Origin: an uncultured Bacteroides sp.
GTDB taxonomy: Bacteria; Bacteroidota; Bacteroidia; Bacteroidales; Bacteroidaceae
Length of the DNA stretch: 64,000 nucleotides
Assembly: GCA_944322355.1 (NCBI GenBank)
Contig: CALUOT010000001.1
Span: forward strand, 62,001-126,000
Reading direction: 5' to 3'
The translations under genes were made by a program, and so were the position numbers. The number at the start of each line of letters is the position of its first letter. Position 1 is the stretch's first letter. Positions 1-9,716 of this stretch are shown here, piece after piece. The notes beneath the pieces were generated by a model, which did no database searches, had not been told where the DNA came from, and was given only the letters and a program-made list of their open reading frames with translations.

Positions 1-2693
1 TGGTCAAAGGAGATACAATACCCGTAGGCGGAGAATTGGTCTGTAGTGATGAACACTACCAATATGTTTGTGTGACAACTCCGTTAGGCAATCCATGGCT
101 GAACGGATCGTGTAAAATTGATTATCTGAATCCAGAAGCTGTTGAGACTTTTATAAACCATACGTATAAAACATACGCAGATCGTAATGCCCAGTTATAT
201 AATTATGCCGTGAAAGGCATTTTTTTCGATGAACCAGATATACGCCCGTCTTACGACAAGCGTTTTGAAGGGATCATTTCCTATTCACCGGCTTTGCGTG
301 AAGCTTTCCGAGAAGTGAAAGGATATGATATTGCAGACCATTTGGCATTGCTGTTTGAAGAAGTTGGAGATTATCGAAAAGTCCGGCTTGACTTCTGGCA
401 AGTGGCCTCCATGCAATATGAGAAAACCTTTGCGGGTCAGCTTGGTAATTTCTGCCGTGAAAACCGACTTATTCTTACAGGACATTTTTTCCCGGAAGAG
501 ACATTGGATGGTTGTCAACACGGCATCGGAAACTTGATGCGTCAGCTTAGGAACGAGGGAATGCCAGGTATGGATCATTTGGAGTTAAGAGTTGATGGTG
601 GGTTGAATGTAGCCAAAAGCGTATCGAGTGTAGGTAATCAATATGGTAAAGAACGCCGTATGAGTGAATTATTCGGTGTATCTGGTCAGAACATGAATTT
701 TGAAGACCAAAAATGGATTGCCAATTGGCATGCGGTATTAGGTGTGAATTTTTTTGTCCAACACTTAGCTCTGTATAGCATGAGGGGAGAGCGCAAGCGC
801 GATTATCCTCCAGCCTTGTCATACCAACAACCTTGGTGGCTTCAAAATAAATATATACAAGACTATATGGGACGATTGTGCTACTTAACCACGGTTGGTA
901 ACTATGCTGCCAAAACGTTGCTGATGGTTCCGTTGGAAAGTATGTATATCGCTGTGGGCGAAGAGCGTAGTTCATTGGAAAGGAGTTACTACACCGCCAT
1001 GGAAAATCTGATGAAAGTACATTGTGATTTCGATTTGGGTGATGAACAAATCATGGAAGAGATCGGTTCTGTGCAGAACGGAGCTTTGAAGGTTGGTGAA
1101 ATGACCTATCATAGTGTGATCATTCCTCCGACATTGACTTTGCGTCAAACAACAGCGCAAAAATTACTGGATTTTGCTCGTCAAGGTGGACAACTATTCG
1201 TTTTAGATGAATATCCCCGTTATATTGATGCAGACGACAGTAGTCTGTTAAATGAAATCAGGGAAACGGCTACACTCATCACCAATACTCCCTCGGATTT
1301 TCGTAAGCATCTGGAAGTCTTACCATTTACTCATCGAGAAGAAGCTGAAATTTATACTCAGAAACGGACAACTGCTAATGGTAACATGTATATGGTGACA
1401 AACATCGGGCGCAAAGAAACCGAGCTGGTGACTTTTACATTAGGTAAAGATGAAAGGAATCCTGTGCTTTGGGATTTGTTCACAGCCCAAACCTACCGGA
1501 TAATACCAGATGAAGAAGGTCGTGTTACCTTGGAATTGGAACCGGCCGGGCTATGGGTACTGACGACAGGCGAATTATCAAACTCGGCTACTCCTAATGC
1601 TGATTATCAAGTGGTTGGTAAACGTGAATCGGTTCTTACCTTGGATCGGAACTGGCAAAGTCGTAGATTGGATCCGAATGCACTGACATTAGACTTCGCA
1701 AGTTATTCACTCGATGGTAAGAATTACAGTCAGCCGGAGCCGGTTATAGCTATCATGCACCGTATGGTACAACAAGGAAAGAATCAACCTCTGTATTTAC
1801 GATTTGATATACAAGTCTCGGCTGTGCCAGACAACTGCGCATTGGTGGTAGAACATCCGGAAGTATATGACATCACCATGAACGACAGACCGGTCACCGG
1901 ATTCGGAGAAGCGTATTACCGGGACGTTTTCTTCAAACGTTCATCAAACATTGCTTCTCTGATGCATCAAGGTCATAATACTATTGACATGAAATTGGAT
2001 TTCGTACTTCCATTGCCTACGGATACCATTTTCGCGCACCGCTATGGAACAGAACTTGAAAGTATTTATCTGATTGGTGATTTTGCTGTCAATGCTCAAA
2101 CTGTACAGCCTGATAAATGGGATACCGAAAAGAACCAGACTCAGACCTTTGTAGCAAAACCTGTGCATGTGCTCAATCAGTTTGTTATAGATCAGGAAAC
2201 AGACATAAGTAAAGGAAATGTAACGTTGGAAGGCTATCCGTTTTATGCCGGAAAATTTGAGTTGATCAATTCTTTTGTATTGCCTCAAAAGCAGGAAGAT
2301 TGTTCCTACTATATAGAATTGCCTTTGTTTGAGGCTATCGTATATGAGTTGACTATGAACGGTAGCCCCGTGGGGGCACGTGTAGCTTCTCCTTATGTCT
2401 GGGATGTAACCGATCAAATTGTTGAGGGGGAAAACAAAATAGCTCTTACCATAACCAATTCATTACGTAACCTGTTAGGTCCTCATCATCACAAAGGTGG
2501 TGAACTGACTGGGACTTCTGCTCTCAGTTTTGTCGGGACTGGAGGGTGGCCTAACGCAAGGGGCGATGCTGACTGGATAAACCTGCGTCTGAATAAAAAG
2601 AATGTATTGCGCGTATGGACTGACGATTATAATGTCATACCGTTTGGGCTTATTGAGCCTGCAAGAGTCTGTGTGCATCACATAGATAAGTGA
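1..2693 (+). CDS. Large secreted-type glycoside hydrolase, GH106-like (alpha-L-rhamnosidase-like), 5' end missing
   Basis: The reading frame is open from base 1, so the true start lies upstream of the window; about 897 codons are visible. The first half looks like a (beta/alpha)8-type catalytic domain: an acidic FFDEPDI strand near base 225, an MSELFG segment near 660, and the aromatic, basic stretch HLALYSMRGERKRDYPP near 760-820 that I associate with GH106-like proteins. The last third (from about 1600) has the beta-sandwich, galactose-binding-like character of GH2/GH106 accessory domains and includes a GPHHHKGGE loop near 2480. GH106 enzymes release alpha-L-rhamnose from pectic glycans. 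The neighbouring esterase and DUF5060 hydrolase fit plant cell-wall breakdown. The family call is by resemblance only; the exact substrate is unknown. Confidence 0.6.
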   Translation, partial: VKGDTIPVGGELVCSDEHYQYVCVTTPLGNPWLNGSCKIDYLNPEAVETFINHTYKTYADRNAQLYNYAVKGIFFDEPDIRPSYDKRFEGIISYSPALREAFREVKGYDIADHLALLFEEVGDYRKVRLDFWQVASMQYEKTFAGQLGNFCRENRLILTGHFFPEETLDGCQHGIGNLMRQLRNEGMPGMDHLELRVDGGLNVAKSVSSVGNQYGKERRMSELFGVSGQNMNFEDQKWIANWHAVLGVNFFVQHLALYSMRGERKRDYPPALSYQQPWWLQNKYIQDYMGRLCYLTTVGNYAAKTLLMVPLESMYIAVGEERSSLERSYYTAMENLMKVHCDFDLGDEQIMEEIGSVQNGALKVGEMTYHSVIIPPTLTLRQTTAQKLLDFARQGGQLFVLDEYPRYIDADDSSLLNEIRETATLITNTPSDFRKHLEVLPFTHREEAEIYTQKRTTANGNMYMVTNIGRKETELVTFTLGKDERNPVLWDLFTAQTYRIIPDEEGRVTLELEPAGLWVLTTGELSNSATPNADYQVVGKRESVLTLDRNWQSRRLDPNALTLDFASYSLDGKNYSQPEPVIAIMHRMVQQGKNQPLYLRFDIQVSAVPDNCALVVEHPEVYDITMNDRPVTGFGEAYYRDVFFKRSSNIASLMHQGHNTIDMKLDFVLPLPTDTIFAHRYGTELESIYLIGDFAVNAQTVQPDKWDTEKNQTQTFVAKPVHVLNQFVIDQETDISKGNVTLEGYPFYAGKFELINSFVLPQKQEDCSYYIELPLFEAIVYELTMNGSPVGARVASPYVWDVTDQIVEGENKIALTITNSLRNLLGPHHHKGGELTGTSALSFVGTGGWPNARGDADWINLRLNKKNVLRVWTDDYNVIPFGLIEPARVCVHHIDK

Positions 2694-2709
2694 TCAGGTG
2701 AAAAGAATT

Positions 2710-2764
2710 ATCAGGTATGTGATTATCGACTAAGTGAAAGATAGGTTATAATTTCATACCTGAT
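2710..2764. other. Inverted repeat in the gap between the GH106-like and esterase genes
   Basis: ATCAGGTATG (2710-2719) and CATACCTGAT (2755-2764) are perfect 10-bp inverted arms with 35 bases between them. A T-rich stretch follows on the plus strand. It could be a weak terminator or a leader structure for the esterase gene. The loop is long for an intrinsic terminator. Confidence 0.4.
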
Positions 2765-2814
2765 TTCTTTAATAGTTTTTGGGGCTACTTTAGTGAATTG
2801 TTTTAGTTTAATAA

Positions 2815-3981
<1,167 letters not shown>

Positions 3982-3994
3982 TAAGGATAAATTA

Positions 3995-4066
3995 GCAACC
4001 GAAGGCGCTTGGAATCGCGAAGTACAGAGTGGACTTTAAAGCGAAAGAAAAAGTGCCTTCGTTGTT
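3995..4066. repeat. Dispersed intergenic repeat R, copy 1
   Basis: A short repeat containing GAAGGCGCTTGGAATCGC, GAAGTACAG, TGGACTTTAAA and GCGAAAG. A diverged copy with the same order of blocks lies at 6266-6336. This copy ends in inverted arms (CAACCGAAGGCGCTT near 3995, AAGTGCCTTCGTTG near 4051), so it could fold as a long hairpin. It follows the esterase stop by 13 bp. Confidence 0.6.
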
Positions 4067-4084
4067 ATCCATTGTTTAGGCTGG

Positions 4085-4517
4085 TTATTTCAGCTCCTTT
4101 ACTTCTTCCAAACTTAGTCCAGTAGCCAAAGCTATTTGTTCGGCAGGAAATTCTGCCCTTTTGAGATTGAGTGCAATCTCCAGTTGCTTTTTCCGCTCAC
4201 CTTTTTTGAATTGATCTTCCATCACGATTTGGCTGACGCTAAAACTGTCTACTGCTTTGTCGTAGGCGATACGATCTGCTTCTGACAGGTTGGCGACAGC
4301 AGCCAATCGGTCCAGACGTTGAAAAACTTGCTCTTTCAACGCTTCGGGCATTCTGTTCCACTGGTTCATATTCTTTAATGCATAAATGAGTTTGTCATAG
4401 CTCCTTGAAGTTCGTCAAGAAAACACCGTAAACAGTTGAAAGTCGATAATGCTTGCCATAAGGGACTCTTTCTTCACATATGATTCCGGAATTTCCTTCG
4501 GGAACTTTTTTATTAGT
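4085..4517 (-). pseudogene. Remnant of an Rpn-family (PD-(D/E)XK) recombination-promoting nuclease/putative transposase
   Basis: On the minus strand, 4085-4408 reads as the typical C-terminal part of Bacteroides Rpn-type proteins (YDKLIYALKNMNQWNRMPE, then a basic KKGERKKQLEIALNLKR tail). No start belongs to this stretch: a TGA lies just upstream in frame. The preceding piece of the family, recognisable as RVPYGKHYRLSTVYGVFLTNF, lies in a different frame at about 4410-4515. Between the two the usual central segment of roughly 50 residues is missing, as is the whole N-terminal nuclease core. The gene is therefore internally deleted and frameshifted. A 94-codon open frame starting at 4369 survives but is unlikely to be functional. 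Confidence 0.7.
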
Positions 4518-4556
4518 CTTGAACAAAAGTTGTGTTTCTTTTGTTCATGTGCAAAT

Positions 4557-6173
4557 TTATAAAGCATCCTCTACTTTCGTGATGCGAAGTAGCAGATAGG
4601 GGGTTAGGGGAAGTCGGATTTTCCGGTGATGTATGTCGTATAAGCGATAGTCGCTTACTGCACCGGTCTCCATGATGTCCGGATAGGGGGTGATAGTCAT
4701 GTTCCAAGTGTCTATGATTTCTATGCGGAACTTGGTGCCTGGCTTCAGCGGCGGATAGCTGGCGTTCTTGGCGGGAAGGTTGAACATCCAGGTGTCGCGC
4801 ATTTCCTTGCCAAAATAGACTAAGTAACAACCTTCGCCGGTCGTGGCTGTTCGGACATCCCGGCTGACATCGGCCATTTGCAAGGATCCGGGAAGGCTTT
4901 CCATAATCTTTCTGGTAAAAGGAATGCGCTTCCATGACTCGCCGCGCCACGGGCCGCCTTTTGCCCAAAAGATGGTGTCATTGCCTTCGTGGCGCATGTA
5001 ACATTCGCCGTGTGTCACATAGACGCCGCAAAGTAATCCTTGCCATATTCGGTGAAGCATTTCTTGGCCGCTCAAGCGACCCCAACGGCTTGACAGATTG
5101 CCTTCATAGCATACTTCATCCAATAGGACCGGCTTTCGATAGATGTTGTAGAGTATGGAGGCACGCCCCGCTTCTTCTACCGGAGCTTCGTCTTGAATGC
5201 TGGTATGGGTCAGTTCGTCCATCCAGTAAGGGAAATAAGTGGCTGTACTTCCATGAATGGAACAAAGGTGTCCGTAGGGATCGGCGGTACGCACAGCTTT
5301 AATCAGGGTTATCCAATCATCTTCTGTTTTGGCCTTTACATAGTCATATTCATTGGCGAGTGACCACCATACGTTGCTGAATGAAGAAAGTCTGGCACAC
5401 AGGTAGCGAATGTAGGCCAGATTGGTTTCCATCGGTAAGCTGTCGAAACCCCAATGGCCTTTGTCATAAGGATGAAACAGAATGAGATCTGCTTCTATGC
5501 CAAGTGCATTCAAGGCATCAATTTGTTTTTCCAGATGATGAAAAAATGCCGGGTTGAATCGAGAGAAGTCGAATGTCCTTCCTTTTCCAGTTTCTTCTTT
5601 TATGGGAAAGGGATATAACTCCGGTTCTTCTTTGCAGAGTGTGTAGTATTTGGGGAAGACACACATGCGCACTTTGTTGAAGTGGGCTGCTTCTAAGGAA
5701 GATAAAGTTTGCCGGCGGATGCCTTCGGGCATGTGAATCCATCCATAAGCCGTAGTTCCTATGGGCCAATAGGAACTGCTATCGGCGTATTGGAAGCAAT
5801 GGGTTTCTTTTATACGCACAGGTCCATGCTGATCGGAAGGAATACAATGTAGTGAGCCGGATTTCTCGGAAAGAGCAGGTATGTTACATGTTGTACGGTA
5901 GTTCCACCTGCCAAGAATCGTGGGCATGAAGCGTACTTTATAGCATCCGTCGCCATCGTAAAATCCTTCCACGTGGATTGTGTCGTGGGTATTTGTGTGC
6001 CAAAAGGTGGCTTTAAGTTCCACATCGGTGAATGGATTGCCTGATGACGGGCCTGTGAAAGTTAGTTCGAATCGTTTCCATTGCGCTACTTCAGGTTGGG
6101 CAGAAGCAGTGAAAGTCGTGGTAAGTAGTATGCTCAACAGCATAGTTACCAATTGTATTTTAATGATTTTCAT
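4557..6173 (-). CDS. Secreted glycoside hydrolase with DUF5060 and GH140-like (DUF4038/DUF5605) domains
   Basis: A 538-residue protein. The start at 6173 gives a signal peptide (MKIIKIQLVTMLLSILLTTTF...ASA). An in-frame ATG 27 bp upstream would spoil it. Residues about 27-105 form a DUF5060 beta-sandwich (WKRFELTF, FYDGDGCYKVRFMP). The central domain is a TIM-barrel hydrolase with likely catalytic Glu at about 275 (SLANEYDYV) and Glu at about 353 (VLLDEVCYEG). The C-terminal 80 residues are DUF5605-like beta-structure. Related GH140 enzymes are apiosidases acting on rhamnogalacturonan II, but this subfamily's substrate is not established here. It stands alone on the minus strand, convergent with the esterase gene and separated from it by the Rpn remnant. 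Confidence 0.75.
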   Translation of the reverse strand: MKIIKIQLVTMLLSILLTTTFTASAQPEVAQWKRFELTFTGPSSGNPFTDVELKATFWHTNTHDTIHVEGFYDGDGCYKVRFMPTILGRWNYRTTCNIPALSEKSGSLHCIPSDQHGPVRIKETHCFQYADSSSYWPIGTTAYGWIHMPEGIRRQTLSSLEAAHFNKVRMCVFPKYYTLCKEEPELYPFPIKEETGKGRTFDFSRFNPAFFHHLEKQIDALNALGIEADLILFHPYDKGHWGFDSLPMETNLAYIRYLCARLSSFSNVWWSLANEYDYVKAKTEDDWITLIKAVRTADPYGHLCSIHGSTATYFPYWMDELTHTSIQDEAPVEEAGRASILYNIYRKPVLLDEVCYEGNLSSRWGRLSGQEMLHRIWQGLLCGVYVTHGECYMRHEGNDTIFWAKGGPWRGESWKRIPFTRKIMESLPGSLQMADVSRDVRTATTGEGCYLVYFGKEMRDTWMFNLPAKNASYPPLKPGTKFRIEIIDTWNMTITPYPDIMETGAVSDYRLYDIHHRKIRLPLTPYLLLRITKVEDAL

Positions 6174-6265
6174 GTGATTGAGTATATTGGTATAAGGCAA
6201 ATATATATAATTTTAGATTATAATCCAATCTTTTCATGTATATATTATCATTTTGACACATTGAC

Positions 6266-6336
6266 AAACGAAGGCGCTGAGAATCGCTTATTTCCACCCG
6301 AAGTACAGCTTGGTGGATTTTAAACGAAAGGAAAAT
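6266..6336. repeat. Dispersed intergenic repeat R, copy 2
   Basis: It shares ordered blocks with 3995-4066: AACGAAGGCGCT, GAATCGC, GAAGTACAG, TGGATTTTAAA, CGAAAGGAAAA. A short insertion separates the second and third blocks. The two copies are in the same orientation and bracket the Rpn remnant plus the GH140-like gene. The terminal inverted arm seen in copy 1 is not evident here. Confidence 0.55.
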
Positions 6337-6450
6337 AACTATTCTCTCTCATTTTCAATGGAATAAGCCGAAATTTAACACTTGGAATTGCGCTCAATAA
6401 AAGCCGAAAGCACCTCTTGACGTTCGAAATGATTCCTTTTTAGTCGTAAT

Positions 6451-6596
6451 AATTGACAAAATGGCCTGGAAAATGGCTTAATTACCCGTGGATAGTTGCC
6501 CAACTACCCGCGGAAGATTGCTTATTTACCCATGGAAGAAGCAATGTTATGCCTCGGAAGAAGCCATGTTATGCTTCATAACATAGTATGTTATGT
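6451..6596. repeat. Array A: 22-bp-period palindromic intergenic array
   Basis: In the 550-bp gap between the GH140-like start and the sigma-factor stop, units begin at 6451, 6473, 6496, 6518, 6540 and 6562: steps of 22 with one of 23. The first half is organised around ACCCGTGGATAG, ACCCGCGGAAGA and ACCCATGGAAGA. The second half is organised around ATGTTATG at 6544, 6566 and 6588, exactly 22 apart. It ends in the perfect palindrome CATAACATAGTATGTTATG (6577-6595). No open frame covers it. The rest of this gap holds repeat R copy 2 and nothing else I can name. Confidence 0.75.
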
Positions 6597-6723
6597 GGGA
6601 GAAGGTCGTTTTTTATGCTTTTTGTGTTCTATTTGGCGAGTTTTGAAAATGGAGCGTGTTAGCTAAATGGGTCGTTTTATTTCTTTTAGATTGATTATTT
6701 GCCGATTTGCTAACATATTGAAT

Positions 6724-7296
6724 TTAGAAGCCGTATAGGAAAAGTGCGAGCAAGCAGGTGAACTTTTGCAATTCTGCCCGAATGACTTTTAAAGAGGCCG
6801 AAAGCTGATTGCGAACCACTTGCTCACTAATGGAAAGTCGCTCTGCTATTTCTGCTACGGATAGTTCCTGTTCTTTGTTCAGTTCGAAGATTTCACATTG
6901 ACGGGGGGTAAGTTTCTGTTTCGCTTTTACCAATGCTTCCCGGAAACGTTCCAAGTCCATGTATTCTTCTACGTAATCGCTGGATGCTGCCCATTCATAT
7001 TGGCACTTTATAAACTCTTCCATTAAGGGGTGATTCAGCCGGCGACGCAATTCTTTCAACAACAGGTGATAAGAGATGGTAAACAAATAAGATTTAAAAG
7101 AACAGTTCGGATCCAATTTTTTCCGGTTAGTCCAGATACGCAAGAAAGTTTCCTGGACAATATCATCTGTCACCGGTTCGGACTTAACATACCGGAAAAC
7201 AAAGCCATAGAGTCTGGAAACCCAATGTTCATACAACTGCCGATAGCATTCGGTCGAGCCGGCTTTTATTCCAAGAAGTAAGTGCTTTTCATCCAT
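6724..7296 (-). CDS. ECF-type RNA polymerase sigma-70 factor
   Basis: This 190-residue protein has sigma region 2 (about 10-80: GFVFRYVKSEPVTDDIVQET, then FLRIWTNRKKLDP) and region 4 with a helix-turn-helix (about 125-175: LTPRQCEIFELNKEQELSVA). The length and motifs match Bacteroides extracytoplasmic-function sigma factors. These usually work with a FecR-like anti-sigma factor and a SusC/SusD outer-membrane pair. Neither partner is adjacent, so it is an orphan or acts at a distance. A hydrophobic LLALFLYGF tail ends the protein. Target genes cannot be read from the sequence. Confidence 0.9.
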   Translation of the reverse strand: MDEKHLLLGIKAGSTECYRQLYEHWVSRLYGFVFRYVKSEPVTDDIVQETFLRIWTNRKKLDPNCSFKSYLFTISYHLLLKELRRRLNHPLMEEFIKCQYEWAASSDYVEEYMDLERFREALVKAKQKLTPRQCEIFELNKEQELSVAEIAERLSISEQVVRNQLSASLKVIRAELQKFTCLLALFLYGF

Positions 7297-7335
7297 TTTA
7301 AGCTTGTTGCCCCCTCTTTTTTATCGAAATTTCTT

Positions 7336-7343
7336 CAAAAGTA
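7336..7343 (-). promoter_or_regulatory. -7 box for the ECF sigma gene
   Basis: The minus strand reads TACTTTTG, matching TAnnTTTG, 40 bp upstream of the start. No -33 element is visible at the canonical distance. Confidence 0.45.
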
Positions 7344-7387
7344 AGACTTTTCTTGGAATCTGTCTCACAAAATCGTCGTTTATTCAT

Positions 7388-7419
7388 AAAAAAACTGCCC
7401 GACAATAACTGCCGGACAG
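7388..7419 (-). terminator. Intrinsic terminator of the ppiD-like gene
   Basis: On the minus strand CTGTCCGGCA-GTTAT-TGTCGGGCAG (7419-7395) forms a 10-bp stem with G-T wobbles. Seven T follow immediately (7394-7388). It lies 41 bp past the stop of the ppiD-like gene. Confidence 0.8.
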
Positions 7420-7459
7420 CTTTTCTACAAATCCATGTATCTTGTTTGGGTACGTTTGT

Positions 7460-9601
7460 TTAGAAGAACAGGTAACGTTCGTCTTTCACATTGGCCTTCT
7501 GATAGAGGTCATTGATGAACTGACGAACTACGATGTTCGTATACATACCTTCTAACTTATTTACTTCAGCAGCTTGGTCGTAAGTTTCCTCCAATTTTTC
7601 TTCAGCATACGGTTGGAGTACATATACACCCCCGTTTCCTTTGATAGGTGCGCTCAGCTGGTTTACTTCGCCCACCGATGCAAAGGCACTGACCATCGGT
7701 TCGCTTGTACGTAAAGCTGATACAAAGGCCGGAGCACCAAATGTGACGTGTTTTACCGAATCGGTTACAGCATTGGCCATTCCTTTATATTGGTCGAAAG
7801 AAGTAGCACCGGCAGCTTTCATATCCGCCATGATTTTCTCTGCTTTCTTATCGCGCAGCACTTCCATCCGCAGTTCATTGCGAACCAAAGCCAAGGGGCG
7901 ATATCCTTCCGGAACAATAGATACGAGGCCGACAACCATCATGTGGTCGCTTTCTCCACATTCATACAGGCCAGATACCTCGCCCGGTTTAGCGGCAAAA
8001 GCCCATCTCAAAGCCTCTTTTGTGCCACGTACACCACCAATGCCGTGTTCTGAGCTATATAAATCCGTTCTGTCGAGCAAACGATAACCGGCATCTTCGG
8101 CATTTGCCATCAGTTTCTCTACCGTGTTGTTTGTAGCAATAAACTCGCTGAAGTCGTTATATGCCTTGCTGTAAGTTTCCTTGCTGAATTCAACCGGACG
8201 TTTTACCACAGCCACTTTGTATTTGTCCGTTACAGCCTTCTTATCAGTTACTTGCAGAATGACATTGGCTTGAGCCAAAGAGAGGTTTTGCAAGTCATTC
8301 TTTTCAGCTGTTGTAATAGCTGTGATATATTTTAAATTGTCACCATCCAATTGGGCGCCTTCATAGTTGGCTGAAGAAATCCAAACGGGTTCGCCGGTCT
8401 GACCATATTTCTTGGCCACTTCTTCAAAACTTGCACCGCCCTTGATGGCTGTGTAGATACTATCAGCCAATACCTTCGTCTTATCTGCTGTTTCGGCAAC
8501 AACTTGAATTTGACGATATTGAATAGAATCGGGCAAGGAAGCTTTCGCTAATTTTTTGAAAGAATTCATGGTGTTATCGCCCGCATAGTAATAAGGACCG
8601 AAAACGTCTCCCATGGCTACAGAGTCCAAACGTGCCACTACGTCACGAGGCAAAGCTCTGGTGGTATAGAATAAATCTACATAGGGTTGGTCAGAACCCG
8701 TAGAGCGAATGAAAGCCGAATAATCGGCAGGAGTTGCGGCAAGCTGAGTGGTATATTCGTCCATCTCTTTACGCAAAGCGGCTTTATCTTCTTCGCTGGC
8801 AGTTACTTGTACGTCAATATATTTAATGTTACGAGTTTCAACGAACTGACGATATTGTTCTTTCTTAGCTTCGTAAGCAGCCTGCAAATCGGCATCTGTA
8901 ATGGCAATGGTAGAATCGACTACGGAAGAGTAGGGGATAGCAGCCAGTAACATATCCGTTTGGTTTACCCGACCATCGAAAGCGGATTGGGCTTCTACCG
9001 GATTAGACAACAGGGATTTTGAAATCAATGCTGCATATTTTTCTTGCAGGCGTGACTGAACAATTGTTTTTTGCACAAAAGACCACAGTTTATACATAGA
9101 GTCATAATACTCTACATATTGAGCAGGCATCTGATTCCTGTTCATATTAGCATAGTCTGCCAAGAACTTCATCAACATATCTTTGTCAAAGGCTCCCGTC
9201 TGAGGATTGCGGAAAGGAGTACGAGCCAACAGCATGTGATTGCCTTCGTTAATGATTGATTTCAGCTCAGCATCAGAAACAGTCAAACCTAATTTCTTGG
9301 CTTCTGTTTCAATCAGTTGATTGTTTACGTAGGTTCTCCATACTTCATCGCGCAACTGGTTAAATTGTTCATCAGTCAATGTACTCATACCGCTGGTAAG
9401 TTTTACCACTTCGCTGTATTCTTCCACCATTGTTTGATAATCCTGAGCAGAGAGACTCTCTCCATTCACCTCACCGACATCTTGTGACTGGTGGGGTTGC
9501 AGCACTTGCCATGCATCACCTGCAATAAAAGCGAAAAGTGCTAAGCCCACAGCAATCACCAATAAAGGTCCTTTAGACCGAATTTGTTGTAATGTTGCCA
9601 T
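7460..9601 (-). CDS. ppiD: Membrane-anchored periplasmic peptidyl-prolyl isomerase/chaperone, PpiD/SurA-like
   Basis: A 713-residue protein with one N-terminal membrane helix (residues about 12-30, LLVIAVGLALFAFIAGDAW) after a short cytoplasmic MATLQQIRSKG. A large SurA_N_3-type chaperone region follows, then a parvulin-like domain at about 355-455 (PDSIQYRQIQVVAE, FEEVAKKYGQTGEPVWIS). The C-terminus is helical. PpiD-type proteins help newly exported outer-membrane proteins fold at the periplasmic face of the translocon. It is last in the envelope run coaX to gldE, but a 115-bp gap with its own -7 box suggests separate transcription. The gene symbol is by analogy. Confidence 0.85.
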   Translation of the reverse strand: MATLQQIRSKGPLLVIAVGLALFAFIAGDAWQVLQPHQSQDVGEVNGESLSAQDYQTMVEEYSEVVKLTSGMSTLTDEQFNQLRDEVWRTYVNNQLIETEAKKLGLTVSDAELKSIINEGNHMLLARTPFRNPQTGAFDKDMLMKFLADYANMNRNQMPAQYVEYYDSMYKLWSFVQKTIVQSRLQEKYAALISKSLLSNPVEAQSAFDGRVNQTDMLLAAIPYSSVVDSTIAITDADLQAAYEAKKEQYRQFVETRNIKYIDVQVTASEEDKAALRKEMDEYTTQLAATPADYSAFIRSTGSDQPYVDLFYTTRALPRDVVARLDSVAMGDVFGPYYYAGDNTMNSFKKLAKASLPDSIQYRQIQVVAETADKTKVLADSIYTAIKGGASFEEVAKKYGQTGEPVWISSANYEGAQLDGDNLKYITAITTAEKNDLQNLSLAQANVILQVTDKKAVTDKYKVAVVKRPVEFSKETYSKAYNDFSEFIATNNTVEKLMANAEDAGYRLLDRTDLYSSEHGIGGVRGTKEALRWAFAAKPGEVSGLYECGESDHMMVVGLVSIVPEGYRPLALVRNELRMEVLRDKKAEKIMADMKAAGATSFDQYKGMANAVTDSVKHVTFGAPAFVSALRTSEPMVSAFASVGEVNQLSAPIKGNGGVYVLQPYAEEKLEETYDQAAEVNKLEGMYTNIVVRQFINDLYQKANVKDERYLFF

Positions 9602-9671
9602 TTCTTATTGATTTATTTGTTTATTATTATTTCTTCTTATCTCATTTTAGCGCACGAAGATACAAAAAATG

Positions 9672-9679
9672 CAAATATA
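9672..9679 (-). promoter_or_regulatory. -7 box upstream of the ppiD-like gene
   Basis: The minus strand reads TATATTTG about 71 bp upstream of the start codon, in the 115-bp gap after gldE. A -33 element at the usual spacing is not clear. Confidence 0.45.
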
Positions 9680-9716
9680 CATCTATTGATTCTCCAAAAA
9701 ATTATGATTTAATGTA

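Noticed and set aside
4513..4968. A 151-codon minus-strand frame at the end of the GH140-like gene
   Set aside because: It lies almost wholly inside the hydrolase in another frame and its product has no family resemblance.
6337..6450. Possible small gene in the gap upstream of array A
   Set aside because: No start with ribosome-binding site and no frame of useful length in either direction.
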